Below are positions 1-7,160 of a DNA stretch of 64,000 nucleotides, piece after piece. Origin of the DNA: an uncultured Ruminococcus sp. (GTDB taxonomy: Bacteria; Bacillota; Clostridia; Oscillospirales; Acutalibacteraceae). The notes beneath the pieces are model-generated. The model worked only from the letters and a program-made list of their open reading frames with translations. It had not been told where the DNA came from and made no database searches. The position numbers were made by a program, and so were the translations under genes. The DNA is taken from contig CACYTI010000016.1 of assembly GCA_902777275.1 (NCBI GenBank), positions 1 through 64,000 on the forward strand, in the 5' to 3' direction. Each line of letters opens with the position of its first letter. The stretch's first letter is position 1.

Positions 1-107
1 TTTTTGTTTTTCTTTGTCTGTTCGTAGTTCTGCGGTTTAATGTAGCTTTCCTGTTTGTTTTCAGCCAGATACACAAAACTGACTAAATAATCAACGTGTA
101 GTTGCTA

Positions 108-136
108 TAGACAAAGGCGTGGTTTTCTGTTATTAT
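108..136 (+). promoter_or_regulatory. Putative sigma-A promoter of the glycosyltransferase operon
   Basis: TAGACA at 108-113 and TATTAT at 131-136 are separated by 17 bases, about 45 bases ahead of the first start codon. Both hexamers deviate from consensus, so this is tentative. Confidence 0.4.
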
Positions 137-182
137 ATAGTGATATAAGGAACACTTTTAGAAATGGAATGAGAAAGGGTAT

Positions 183-1310
183 ATGAAAATCACTGTAGTA
201 TGCGACGTGCTGGGCGTTGAAAACAACGGAACGACGATCTCAGCAATGAACCTTATCCGCGCCATGGCAAAGCGCGGACACGAGGTCACTGTAGTCTGCT
301 CGGACGAGGACAAAAGAGGAAAAGACGGCTATGTGGTGATGCCGACCCTCAGCCTGGGTCCGCTTAACAATTATGTAAGCAAAAACGGCGTTTCGCTTTC
401 GCGCGCGAACAAAAGGGTGCTTAAGCCCGTTATCCAAAACAGCGACGTCGTTCATGTGATGATGCCGTTCATGTTGGGCACGGCGGCGGTCAAGCTGTGC
501 AAGAAGTATGATATCCCCGTCACGGCCGGCTTTCATATGCAGGCTGAAAATTTTACCAGCCATGTTTTTATGAAGGACAACCCGCTTGCCAATCAAATCA
601 CCTACCACACGATATACCGCAATGTTTACCGCCATGTGGACGCGGTGCATTATCCCACCGAATTTATACGCAATGTGTTTGAGCAGGCGGTTCATCACAG
701 GACGAACGGGTATGTGATATCAAACGGCGTGGGCGAGCGCTTCAAGCCTATAAAGATCGAAAAGCCCGCAGAATTTGCCAACAGATTCGTCATCATTTTT
801 TCGGGGCGTTACAGCAAAGAGAAGTGCCACAGCGTGCTTATCGACGCCGCCGCGCTGTCGAAGCACAGCCGCGATATACAGCTGATTTTCGCGGGCGAGG
901 GTCCGTTGAAGCAAAAGCTCAGGGAGCGCGCGAAGAAGCTTTACAACAAGCCGCTGTTCAACTTTTTTCCGCACGACCAAATGCTCAACGTGCTCAACTA
1001 CGCCGACCTGTATGTGCACCCCGCCGAGATCGAGATAGAGGCGATAGCCTGTATGGAGGCGCTCGCCTGTGGGCAAGTGCCGATCATTGCGGATTCTCCG
1101 CGCAGCGCGACCGTTAAATTCGCGCTTGACGAGCGCAATCTCTTTAAAAACCGCGACGCGCAGGACTTAGCCGATAAAATCGACTTTTTCATCAAGCACC
1201 CCGATGTGCTTGAGGAGTACCGCGAGCGTTACAAGGGGATAGTAGCGGACTTTTCGCAGGAAGCCTGCATGGATAAGATGGAAAAAATGTTTTACGAGGC
1301 TATGAAATGA
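183..1310 (+). CDS. GT4-family glycosyltransferase, probably a diacylglycerol glucosyltransferase
   Basis: A 375-residue protein with the two-lobed GT-B layout of GT4 enzymes. The N-terminal lobe opens with a beta strand and a glycine-rich turn (VENNGTT, residues 12-18). The C-terminal lobe carries the nucleotide-sugar strand IIFSGRYSKEK near residue 205 and the E-x7-E type retaining motif EIEIEAIACMEALACG near residue 282. A GAGAAAGGG ribosome site lies just before the ATG. In Firmicutes close relatives put glucose on diacylglycerol at the inner membrane face to make anchor glycolipids. The next gene, an acyltransferase-like sequence, overlaps the stop by 4 bases (ATGA), which fits a lipid-related operon. 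The GT4 fold is clear; the acceptor is inferred and could instead be another lipid or a polysaccharide intermediate. Confidence 0.8.
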   Translation: MKITVVCDVLGVENNGTTISAMNLIRAMAKRGHEVTVVCSDEDKRGKDGYVVMPTLSLGPLNNYVSKNGVSLSRANKRVLKPVIQNSDVVHVMMPFMLGTAAVKLCKKYDIPVTAGFHMQAENFTSHVFMKDNPLANQITYHTIYRNVYRHVDAVHYPTEFIRNVFEQAVHHRTNGYVISNGVGERFKPIKIEKPAEFANRFVIIFSGRYSKEKCHSVLIDAAALSKHSRDIQLIFAGEGPLKQKLRERAKKLYNKPLFNFFPHDQMLNVLNYADLYVHPAEIEIEAIACMEALACGQVPIIADSPRSATVKFALDERNLFKNRDAQDLADKIDFFIKHPDVLEEYRERYKGIVADFSQEACMDKMEKMFYEAMK

Positions 1311-2003
1311 AGCGCGTATACTACTACAACGACGAGGTGAACGACGATTTCGCGTCCACCAACGGCAAGATAAACAGCGACACGGTGAACGGCGATTATC
1401 GCTACAGTCACCCGTCCGTCGGGTGGAAGATAGCTTCGTTTTTCGCTTACCGCGTTTTCGCCACGCCGCTCGTGTGGCTTTATACCAAGGTGTGGCTGGG
1501 CGTGAGGGTCAAGAACCGCAGGGCGCTGCGAAAGGTCAAGGGCTGCTTTGTGTACATGAACCACACGCAGAACATAGCCGACGCGTTCCTTCCCACCATT
1601 TCGGCGTTCGCTGCCCTCGGCGCTGTCGGCTTACCGCAATTTTGAGCATAGGCTTAAAGAGGCTATGCAGGAAAAAGCGGCGGTGTTTATCTACCCGGAG
1701 GCGCATATCTGGCCTTACTGCAACTTTGTGCGGAGCTTTCCCGACAAGTCGTTTTCCTACCCCTGCCGCACGGGCTCGCCGGTCGTGGCGGCGGTCACGG
1801 TCTATCGTCAGCGCAGGGTGTTCAAAAAGCTTCACCCCAACATAACCGTTTATTTGAGCGAGCCGTTTTATCCCGACCCCTCGCTGCCCGAAAAGCAGGC
1901 GCGCAAAAAGCTGCGCGATCAGGCTTATGAGTTTATGTCGCGCACCGCGAAGGAGCATGGCAGCTATGAGTATGTTAAATATATAATGGCTAGCGAGTTA
2001 TAA
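1307..2003 (+). pseudogene. Broken PlsC-like 1-acylglycerol-3-phosphate acyltransferase
   Basis: Two reading frames together make one acyltransferase-like protein. The first (1307-1645) holds the N-terminus, a hydrophobic stretch and the block I motif NHTQNIADAF. It then runs into an out-of-frame tail and a TGA at 1643. The second frame resumes as LPSALSAYRNFEH at about 1612 and continues through the block III motif VFIYPEAHIWP to the TAA at 2003. From the usual layout of the family, roughly 30 residues between blocks I and II are missing at the join near 1609-1613, so I read this as an internal deletion that also shifts the frame. It overlaps the glycosyltransferase by 4 bases. The second half has an internal ATG at 1665 but no good ribosome site, so a functional split protein is unlikely. 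An assembly error at the join cannot be excluded. Confidence 0.7.
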
Positions 2004-2096
2004 GTAATAAGTAATAAGTTATAGTTATAAGTTATAAGTAATAAGTAATAAGTAATAAGTTATATGCAATAAGTTATAAGTAATAGGTTATAAGTA
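2001..2096. repeat. AT-rich tandem repeat of TAAGTAA/TAAGTTA units
   Basis: About 95 bases made almost wholly of 7-9 base units such as ATAAGTAAT and ATAAGTTAT. They begin at the stop codon of the broken acyltransferase. No coding frame or hairpin explains it; slippage-prone satellite DNA is the simplest reading. Confidence 0.8.
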
Positions 2097-2325
2097 TGTA
2101 GGGGTTGGGCTTTGAGCCGGCCCCCTGTTTTTCGTTCAGTAAACCCGAGGAGATACACCAACTGCGAGAGGTTTCATAGCCTCTCGTATTTTTTGCAAAA
2201 AACTGGCCCAAATGGTTGGATAGCAAGAATTGATGGCAACCTGCCTGGGGTATAAGCCGCCCCCGCCAAAACGGAATAGAAACCCCCGAAGGTACCAGCT
2301 TCGGGGGTTTCGTCGTTGTTTTGAA
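2097..2325 (+). ncRNA. Candidate structured non-coding RNA, family not assigned
   Basis: About 220 GC-richer bases between AT-rich flanks contain several strong hairpins in a row. GGGG/CCCC with an inner GGGC/GCC pair lies at 2101-2124. CGAGAGG/CCTCTCG lies at 2165-2186. A GGTT...AACC pairing lies around 2212-2241, and a perfect 13-bp stem at 2279-2311 is followed by a T-rich stretch that looks like an intrinsic terminator. No open frame with a ribosome site covers it. The terminator tail favours the plus strand. I considered the raiA motif RNA and 6S RNA, both of about this size in Clostridia, but cannot recall either consensus well enough to assign it. Confidence 0.5.
2279..2322 (+). terminator. 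Intrinsic terminator ending the candidate RNA
   Basis: GAAACCCCCGAAG pairs perfectly with CTTCGGGGGTTTC across a 7-base loop, followed by CGTCGTTGTTTT. Confidence 0.65.
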
Positions 2326-2547
2326 CTCTTTACTTCTTCTTGCCTATGCATATTATATCATATATCACGGACAATTTCAAGTATATGAAAAAAATAAAAT
2401 AATATTCATTGCTTAGACTTTTTCCGATTATGTAATTTCGGTATTTTATATTGAAAACTATAAACTATAAATAACCCGTTGGTATAAAAGAACCGACAAT
2501 GATTCGCAAATCAAATGACAATACCTCGCTTTATTAACAAAAAAGTA

Positions 2548-2576
2548 TTGCAATCGTTTTTAAAATGGTGTAAAAT
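2548..2576 (+). promoter_or_regulatory. Putative promoter of the phosphoribosyltransferase-like gene
   Basis: TTGCAA and TAAAAT lie 17 bases apart, 37 bases ahead of the TTG start. Upstream (2326-2547) is AT-rich DNA without a recognisable gene. Confidence 0.5.
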
Positions 2577-2612
2577 ATAGATAAATAAAAACAAAAACAG
2601 GGGGCGGCTGCT

Positions 2613-3248
2613 TTGGCTGAAATGTATAAAATCAGGACAAGGAACAAAAACGTATTTCTTCGCGTTGCAAAGGGACACTTTGCTACAATGCACATTCACA
2701 CCAACTATTATATTGACGTAACGACTCAAAAGACGCGTCTTTCCGAGGCGCGCGCGGTCGCTGAGCAGCTTGTTCACGATTACCGCTCCAACACCATTAT
2801 CGACACCATTCTCTGTCTTGACGGAACCGAGGTCATCGGAGCGTGCATGGCAAGCGAGCTCACCAAGGACAACTATCTCAACATGAACGCGCACCAAACG
2901 ATTTATGTTGTATCGCCCGAGTTTATCGGCGGCGGTCAGATGATGTTCCGCGACAACCTCACTCCCATGCTTGCAAACAAGCACGTGCTGATTTTAGCGG
3001 CTTCGGTCACAACGGGCAAGAGCGCGTTGGCAGCGATCGACGCAATTAAATATTACGGCGGCTTTGTTGTAGGCGTTTCGGCTATTTTCGCCACGGTTGA
3101 CGAGTGCGACGGACACCCCGTTCATTCTATTTTCGATCCCACAGACTTGGGCGACTACGAAAGCTACAAGCCTCACCACTGCCCGAAATGCAGAAACGGA
3201 GAGAAAATAGAGGCGCTTGTAAACAGCTACGGAATCTCTATGCTGTAA
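2613..3248 (+). CDS. Phosphoribosyltransferase-domain protein (orotate-PRTase-like)
   Basis: A 211-residue soluble protein with the type I phosphoribosyltransferase fold. A strand and acidic loop (TILCLDGTEVIG) lie near residue 70. The PRPP-binding loop appears in variant form as VLILAASVTTGKSALAAID near residue 128; the usual acidic pair before the TTG is replaced by Ala-Ser. The C-terminus holds a CPKC pair, possibly a metal knuckle. The start is a TTG with AGGGGG 8 bases upstream; an ATG three codons later is the alternative. It stands alone, with its own promoter and a tRNA operon behind it. The altered PRPP loop makes ordinary orotate or adenine PRTase activity doubtful; a regulatory or salvage role is possible. 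Substrate unknown. Confidence 0.7.
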   Translation: MAEMYKIRTRNKNVFLRVAKGHFATMHIHTNYYIDVTTQKTRLSEARAVAEQLVHDYRSNTIIDTILCLDGTEVIGACMASELTKDNYLNMNAHQTIYVVSPEFIGGGQMMFRDNLTPMLANKHVLILAASVTTGKSALAAIDAIKYYGGFVVGVSAIFATVDECDGHPVHSIFDPTDLGDYESYKPHHCPKCRNGEKIEALVNSYGISML

Positions 3249-3303
3249 GGCTGAAAAATTTTAAATAAAAATTCAAAAATCGAAATAAAAACATTAAAAG
3301 GGC

Positions 3304-3332
3304 TTGACAAACGACACCCAATAGGTTATAAT
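3304..3332 (+). promoter_or_regulatory. Strong promoter of the tRNA cluster
   Basis: Perfect TTGACA and TATAAT hexamers with a 17-base spacer, 28 bases ahead of the first tRNA. Confidence 0.85.
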
Positions 3333-3360
3333 TAATAACGCTGATTTTGGCAGCATAAAT

Positions 3361-3437
3361 GGCGGAATAGCTCAGTTGGCTAGAGCATTCGGTTCATACC
3401 CGAAGTGTCGTAGGTTCAAGTCCTATTTCCGCTACCA
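3361..3437 (+). tRNA. tRNA-Met (CAT)
   Basis: A full 77-base cloverleaf with encoded CCA. The acceptor arm GGCGGAA pairs with TTCCGCT (one G-T). The anticodon stem TTCGG/CCGAA encloses the loop TTCATAC with anticodon CAT. The first acceptor pair is formed and the anticodon stem lacks three consecutive G-C pairs, so this is an elongator Met tRNA, or an Ile tRNA with modified C34, rather than the initiator. Confidence 0.9.
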
Positions 3438-3440
3438 AAC

Positions 3441-3477
3441 GGCCCGGTGGTCAAGCGGTTAAGACACCGCCCTTTCA
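3441..3477 (+). pseudogene. 5' half of tRNA-Glu (TTC), truncated in the anticodon loop
   Basis: The bases GGCCCGGTGGTCAAGC, the D arm, the 5' strand of the anticodon stem (CCGCC) and the loop with anticodon TTC are those of a clostridial tRNA-Glu. Right after the anticodon the sequence turns to AATTAAATCACC and then tRNA-Leu. The 3' anticodon strand, variable loop, T arm and 3' acceptor strand are all missing. No matching 3' half was seen nearby. It is co-transcribed with intact tRNAs on both sides, so a non-functional fragment would be made within the precursor. Confidence 0.8.
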
Positions 3478-3488
3478 ATTAAATCACC

Positions 3489-3575
3489 GCCGGCGTGGTG
3501 GAATAGGCAGACACAAGGGACTTAAAATCCCTCGGAGTAAAATCCGTACCGGTTCAAGTCCGGTCGCCGGCACCA
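3489..3575 (+). tRNA. tRNA-Leu (TAA)
   Basis: An 87-base tRNA with a long variable arm typical of class II tRNAs. The acceptor strands GCCGGCG and CGCCGGC pair perfectly, the anticodon loop CTTAAAA carries TAA, the T arm is CCGGTTCAAGTCCGG, and CCA is encoded. Confidence 0.93.
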
Positions 3576-3577
3576 TT

Positions 3578-3612
3578 AAAACAGGGTACCCATCAGGGTG
3601 CCCTGTTTTAAT
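3578..3612 (+). terminator. Terminator of the tRNA cluster
   Basis: AAAACAGGGTACCC pairs with AGGGTGCCCTGTTTT (one G-T), three bases after the tRNA-Leu CCA. Confidence 0.75.
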
Positions 3613-3779
3613 TCTACCTCAGCGTGGCAGCTCTGTCTTTTCTTTATATATAAGTGCGATAACCTCTATTTACTTTGATATTTTTTAAAAATAGTATGTG
3701 AGTATTTGAGAGTATTTGATAGATAATTCAAGATTTTACGAGATTGCAGGGAGCTAAATTAAAAATTTCAAAAAAAGTG

Positions 3780-3808
3780 TTGACTTTGCGCCTGAACTGT
3801 ACTATAAT
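3780..3808 (+). promoter_or_regulatory. Promoter of rplM-rpsI
   Basis: TTGACT and a perfect TATAAT separated by 17 bases, 34 bases before the rplM start. Confidence 0.8.
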
Positions 3809-3842
3809 CTTAGAGCACGAAAAAAAAACAGGAGGAATGAAA

Positions 3843-4271
3843 ATGTCAACATTTTTAGCAAAGCCCGCCGAAGTTGAGCGCGCATGGTACGTCATTGACG
3901 CCGCCGGCAAGCCCCTCGGCAGAGTTGCCGCTCAGGCCGCTGTGCTGCTCAGAGGCAAGCACAAGCCCACCTTTACCCCCAACGTAGACTGCGGCGACCA
4001 TGTTATCATCATCAACTGCAAAGGCGCCGTATTGACCGGCAACAAGCTGACCCAAAAGAAGTGGCAGCGTCATACCGGCTATATCGGTCATCTTAAAGAA
4101 ACCCGTTACGATACCCTCATGGCAACCAAGCCAACCAAGGCTATGGAGCTCGCTGTTAAGGGTATGCTTCCCAAGAACACGCTCGGCAGAAACGCGCTTT
4201 TAAGACTCCGTCTTTTTGAGGGCGCTGAACACAATCATCAGGCTCAGAAGCCCCAGATGCTTGAAGCTTAA
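3843..4271 (+). CDS. rplM: 50S ribosomal protein L13
   Basis: A 142-residue protein matching the usual L13 length. It begins [20 protein letters not shown] and carries the conserved [19 protein letters not shown] stretch and the C-terminal region [16 protein letters not shown]13 binds 23S rRNA early in large-subunit assembly. I chose the ATG at 3843 because GGAGG at 3831-3835 is then 7 bases away. The ATG at 3837 would leave only one base, and a longer in-frame extension would overlap the promoter. It is followed 16 bases later by rpsI, the near-universal pairing, and both share the promoter just upstream. Confidence 0.96.
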   Translation: MSTFLAKPAEVERAWYVIDAAGKPLGRVAAQAAVLLRGKHKPTFTPNVDCGDHVIIINCKGAVLTGNKLTQKKWQRHTGYIGHLKETRYDTLMATKPTKAMELAVKGMLPKNTLGRNALLRLRLFEGAEHNHQAQKPQMLEA

Positions 4272-4287
4272 GAAGGAGGCATAAATA

Positions 4288-4689
4288 ATGTACGATAAGA
4301 CACCTTATTTTTACGGCACAGGCAGAAGAAAAAGCTCTGTTGCCCGCGTAAGACTGTATCAGGGTACAGGCAAAATCACAATTAACGACCGCGACATCGA
4401 CGATTATTTCGGCTTGGAAACTCTTAAGCTCATCGTCAGACAGCCCCTCGCTCTCACCGAGACCGACGAGAAGTTCGACGTTGTATGTCGTGTTTCAGGC
4501 GGCGGCGTAACAGGTCAGGCGGGCGCGATCCGTCACGGCATCTCCAGAGCGCTGCTCCAGTACGACAGCGAGAACCTGCGCGGCAAGCTTAAAAAAGCCG
4601 GCTTCCTCACTCGTGACCCGAGAATGAAGGAAAGAAAGAAATACGGCCTCAAAGGTGCAAGAAGAGCGCCTCAGTTCTCAAAGAGATAA
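4288..4689 (+). CDS. rpsI: 30S ribosomal protein S9
   Basis: A 133-residue protein with the S9 hallmarks: [14 protein letters not shown] near the start, the core [19 protein letters not shown], the segment [13 protein letters not shown], and the C-terminal tail ending FSKR that reaches the P-site tRNA in the decoding centre. Its ribosome site AAGGAGG lies in the 16-base gap after rplM, so the two are translated from one message. A hairpin terminator follows 23 bases downstream. Nothing unusual. Confidence 0.97.
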   Translation: MYDKTPYFYGTGRRKSSVARVRLYQGTGKITINDRDIDDYFGLETLKLIVRQPLALTETDEKFDVVCRVSGGGVTGQAGAIRHGISRALLQYDSENLRGKLKKAGFLTRDPRMKERKKYGLKGARRAPQFSKR

Positions 4690-4711
4690 AATTATACTTT
4701 GTATCTTTATC

Positions 4712-4748
4712 AAACCTCTCGTTTATTCGGGAGGTTTGTTATTTTTTA
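4712..4748 (+). terminator. Terminator after rpsI
   Basis: AAACCTC pairs with GAGGTTT around a loop of about 11 bases, followed by a T-rich run (GTTATTTTTT). Confidence 0.75.
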
Positions 4749-4884
4749 AAAATCTTATATGTGCAATAGTAATAAAACAATATGGATATTTTTGTATTGC
4801 GGTTTTTATTATTTTGTGATAATATTAAAGATGTCAAAATGCGATAACTTCAAAATCATAAAATCAATACACAGAGGTATAATA

Positions 4885-6228
4885 ATGCTCAAGCTGATTA
4901 AAGGGAAAAAACGAAAAAAAATGACAACGTTCAGGGTTATCATACTCAGCTTTTTTTCGCTGATAATACTGGGAACATTTCTGCTGATGCTGCCGATATC
5001 CTCTAAAGAGGGTTGCTTCACTCACTTTGCCGACGCCTTGTTCACTGCGGTTTCGTCAACCTGCGTTACGGGACTCGTTGTAAAGGACACGGCTACCTAC
5101 TGGTCGTGGTTCGGTCAGGGCGTTATTATAGCAATGATACAAATCGGCGGTATGGGCGTTATCACCGTCGGACTCGCCATAATGCGCGCGTCGGGAATGA
5201 AGATCGGCTTATGGCACAGAAACGCGATGAAGGATTCCATTGCCGCGACGAATATCGGCGGTATGGTGAAGCTTACGGGCTTTATCCTTAAAACAACCTT
5301 GATTATCGAGCTGATAGGCGCGCTGCTGCTGTTTCCCGTTTTTTGCAGTGATTTCGGCTTTTTTCAGGGGCTTTGGTATTCGCTGTTCCACTCGATTTCA
5401 GCTTTCTGCAACGCGGGCTTTGACCTGATGGGAGTGCGCGAACAGTTTTCATCGCTCACCTCCTACAGCGGGAGTATTTACCTCAACTGTGTGATAATGT
5501 TTTTGATCGTTTCGGGCGGTATCGGCTTCCTTGTCTGGGGCGATATCAAAACTCACAAGCACCATTTAAAAAAGTATTCCCTGCAAAGCAAGATCGTGTT
5601 TCTCACAACATTTTTATTGATTTTTCTGCCGGCGCTTTACTTTTTCTTCTATGAATACAATGACCTGAGTTTTTTCGACAGAACAATAAGCTCGTTTTTC
5701 CAGTCGGTCACGGCAAGAACCGCAGGCTTCAACACACAGGATCTGTCCCAAATGAACGATTCCGGCTCGGTGATAATGATAATACTGATGCTGATCGGCG
5801 GTTCACCCGGATCCACCGCCGGCGGTATGAAAACCGTGACCTTCGCGGTGCTGTTCCTGTCGGCAATAACCGTATTCAGCAGAAGAAACGACGTGCAGTG
5901 CTTCAGGAGAAGAATATCCGACGAAACGGTCCGCAATGCCGGCGCGGTGTTATCCATGTACCTTGTGCTGTTCTTTACGAGCGGAATAATTATAAGCAAT
6001 ACGGAGCACATTCCGCTGCTCACCTGCCTGTTTGAAACAGGCTCCGCGATCGGCACGGTGGGACTTACGCTCGGCATTACAACAAAGCTTTCAATGCTTT
6101 CAAAGGCAATTCTGATGGCGCTGATGTTTTTCGGAAGAGTAGGAGGACTGACGCTGATTTATGCCGCCTTGCCTTCATCGGGCAGCAAAAACTCACGCTT
6201 GCCTCTTGAATCAATATCAATAGGATAA
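4885..6228 (+). CDS. ktrB: Potassium uptake channel subunit KtrB (TrkH family)
   Basis: A 447-residue membrane protein with the four pseudo-repeats of the Trk/Ktr/HKT family. Each pore loop keeps its selectivity-filter glycine: STCVTGLVV, SAFCNAGFDLMG, ARTAGFNTQ and GSAIGTVGLTLG. A basic N-terminus (KGKKRKK) precedes the first helix. It forms the K+-translocating dimer in the cytoplasmic membrane and is gated by the KtrA ring. The frame is open further upstream, but ATG 4885 has an AGAGG site and gives the usual family length. ktrA follows after 30 bases. In Firmicutes Ktr systems are often governed by c-di-AMP through KtrA; I saw no c-di-AMP riboswitch in the 195 bases after rpsI. Confidence 0.92.
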   Translation: MLKLIKGKKRKKMTTFRVIILSFFSLIILGTFLLMLPISSKEGCFTHFADALFTAVSSTCVTGLVVKDTATYWSWFGQGVIIAMIQIGGMGVITVGLAIMRASGMKIGLWHRNAMKDSIAATNIGGMVKLTGFILKTTLIIELIGALLLFPVFCSDFGFFQGLWYSLFHSISAFCNAGFDLMGVREQFSSLTSYSGSIYLNCVIMFLIVSGGIGFLVWGDIKTHKHHLKKYSLQSKIVFLTTFLLIFLPALYFFFYEYNDLSFFDRTISSFFQSVTARTAGFNTQDLSQMNDSGSVIMIILMLIGGSPGSTAGGMKTVTFAVLFLSAITVFSRRNDVQCFRRRISDETVRNAGAVLSMYLVLFFTSGIIISNTEHIPLLTCLFETGSAIGTVGLTLGITTKLSMLSKAILMALMFFGRVGGLTLIYAALPSSGSKNSRLPLESISIG

Positions 6229-6258
6229 AACAGGATAAAACGGAATAGGAGAATACAA

Positions 6259-6909
6259 ATGAAATCGGTTTTAATTATAGGAGCGGGACAATTCGGAACC
6301 CACATCGCAAAGCGCATGGAGGAGCTGCGCTGTGAGGTTATGGTGGTAGACAAAAACGAGGATTGCATCAACCAAATCATGCCCTACGTCACCAACGCCA
6401 AGATAGGCGACGGTACAAACGAGGAGTTTCTCCGTTCACTCGGCGTAAACGATTACGACGTATGCTTCGTCACTCTCGGCAGTCATTTTCAGACCTCGCT
6501 TGAAACGACCTCTCTTCTCAGTGAGCTGGGCGCAAAAAAGGTGATTTCGCGCGCGACAAATGACGTTCAAATGAAGTTTTTGCTGAGAAACGGCGCCGAT
6601 GAGGTCGTGTACCCCGAAAAGCAGACGGCTATCCGCATTGCCACAAAATACGCGTTCGACAGCATTCTTGACTTCTTCCATTTAGAGAACGATATTTATA
6701 TCTACGAGCTTAAAATCCCGAAGGATTGGCACGGAAAAACACTTTTACAGATAGACATCCGCAAAAAATTCAAAATCAATATAATCACGATAAAGCGCAG
6801 CGACGAGGTTCTTATCCCTTCCGCCAACACCGTATTCCAGCCCGGTGACGTCGCCTTTGTTATCGGAGAGCTGCGCGATATTCAGAAGAGCTTTAAAATC
6901 AAAATTTAA
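6259..6909 (+). CDS. ktrA: Potassium uptake regulatory subunit KtrA (RCK domains)
   Basis: A 216-residue cytoplasmic protein. Residues 1-120 form the RCK-N Rossmann domain with the nucleotide motif GAGQFGTHIA and the acidic strand end VVDKNED that binds ribose. Residues 135-216 form RCK-C (TrkA-C), the domain that binds c-di-AMP in other Firmicutes. KtrA octamers bind ATP or ADP and gate KtrB. The gene is 30 bases downstream of ktrB with a TAGGAG ribosome site, so one operon makes the whole transporter. A terminator follows 26 bases after the stop. Confidence 0.93.
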   Translation: MKSVLIIGAGQFGTHIAKRMEELRCEVMVVDKNEDCINQIMPYVTNAKIGDGTNEEFLRSLGVNDYDVCFVTLGSHFQTSLETTSLLSELGAKKVISRATNDVQMKFLLRNGADEVVYPEKQTAIRIATKYAFDSILDFFHLENDIYIYELKIPKDWHGKTLLQIDIRKKFKINIITIKRSDEVLIPSANTVFQPGDVAFVIGELRDIQKSFKIKI

Positions 6910-6935
6910 GGAGCCTGTATTTTAATAATCGGTTT

Positions 6936-6966
6936 AACCGCTGTCGATCCGGCAGCGGTTTTTTAT
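6936..6966 (+). terminator. Terminator after ktrA
   Basis: AACCGCTG pairs with CAGCGGTT, followed by TTTTTAT. Confidence 0.8.
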
Positions 6967-7065
6967 ATGGAGATAAAAAACGATCATACCCTATAAAAAA
7001 GCACTAAACTGAGCTTTAAAAGGGACAAAAGTTCTAAAAAGTTATAGAAATTAAATTTAGACCGT

Positions 7066-7073
7066 GGTATAAT
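7066..7073 (+). promoter_or_regulatory. Extended -10 promoter of the LRR-dockerin gene
   Basis: A TGG-TATAAT style extended -10 lies 88 bases before the start codon; no clear -35 box is visible. An AAAGGAGGAG ribosome site precedes ATG 7161. Confidence 0.5.
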
Positions 7074-7160
7074 TAATTGTATTAATAGGCATATTTAATA
7101 TTATTATACTAAAATATTCAAATTATTTATCTAAATCGTGATTTTAAAGGAGGAGTATCT

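Noticed and set aside
4690-4884. c-di-AMP (ydaO) riboswitch before ktrB
   Set aside because: Only about 195 bases are available, containing the rpsI terminator and AT-rich DNA. The conserved aptamer segments were not seen.
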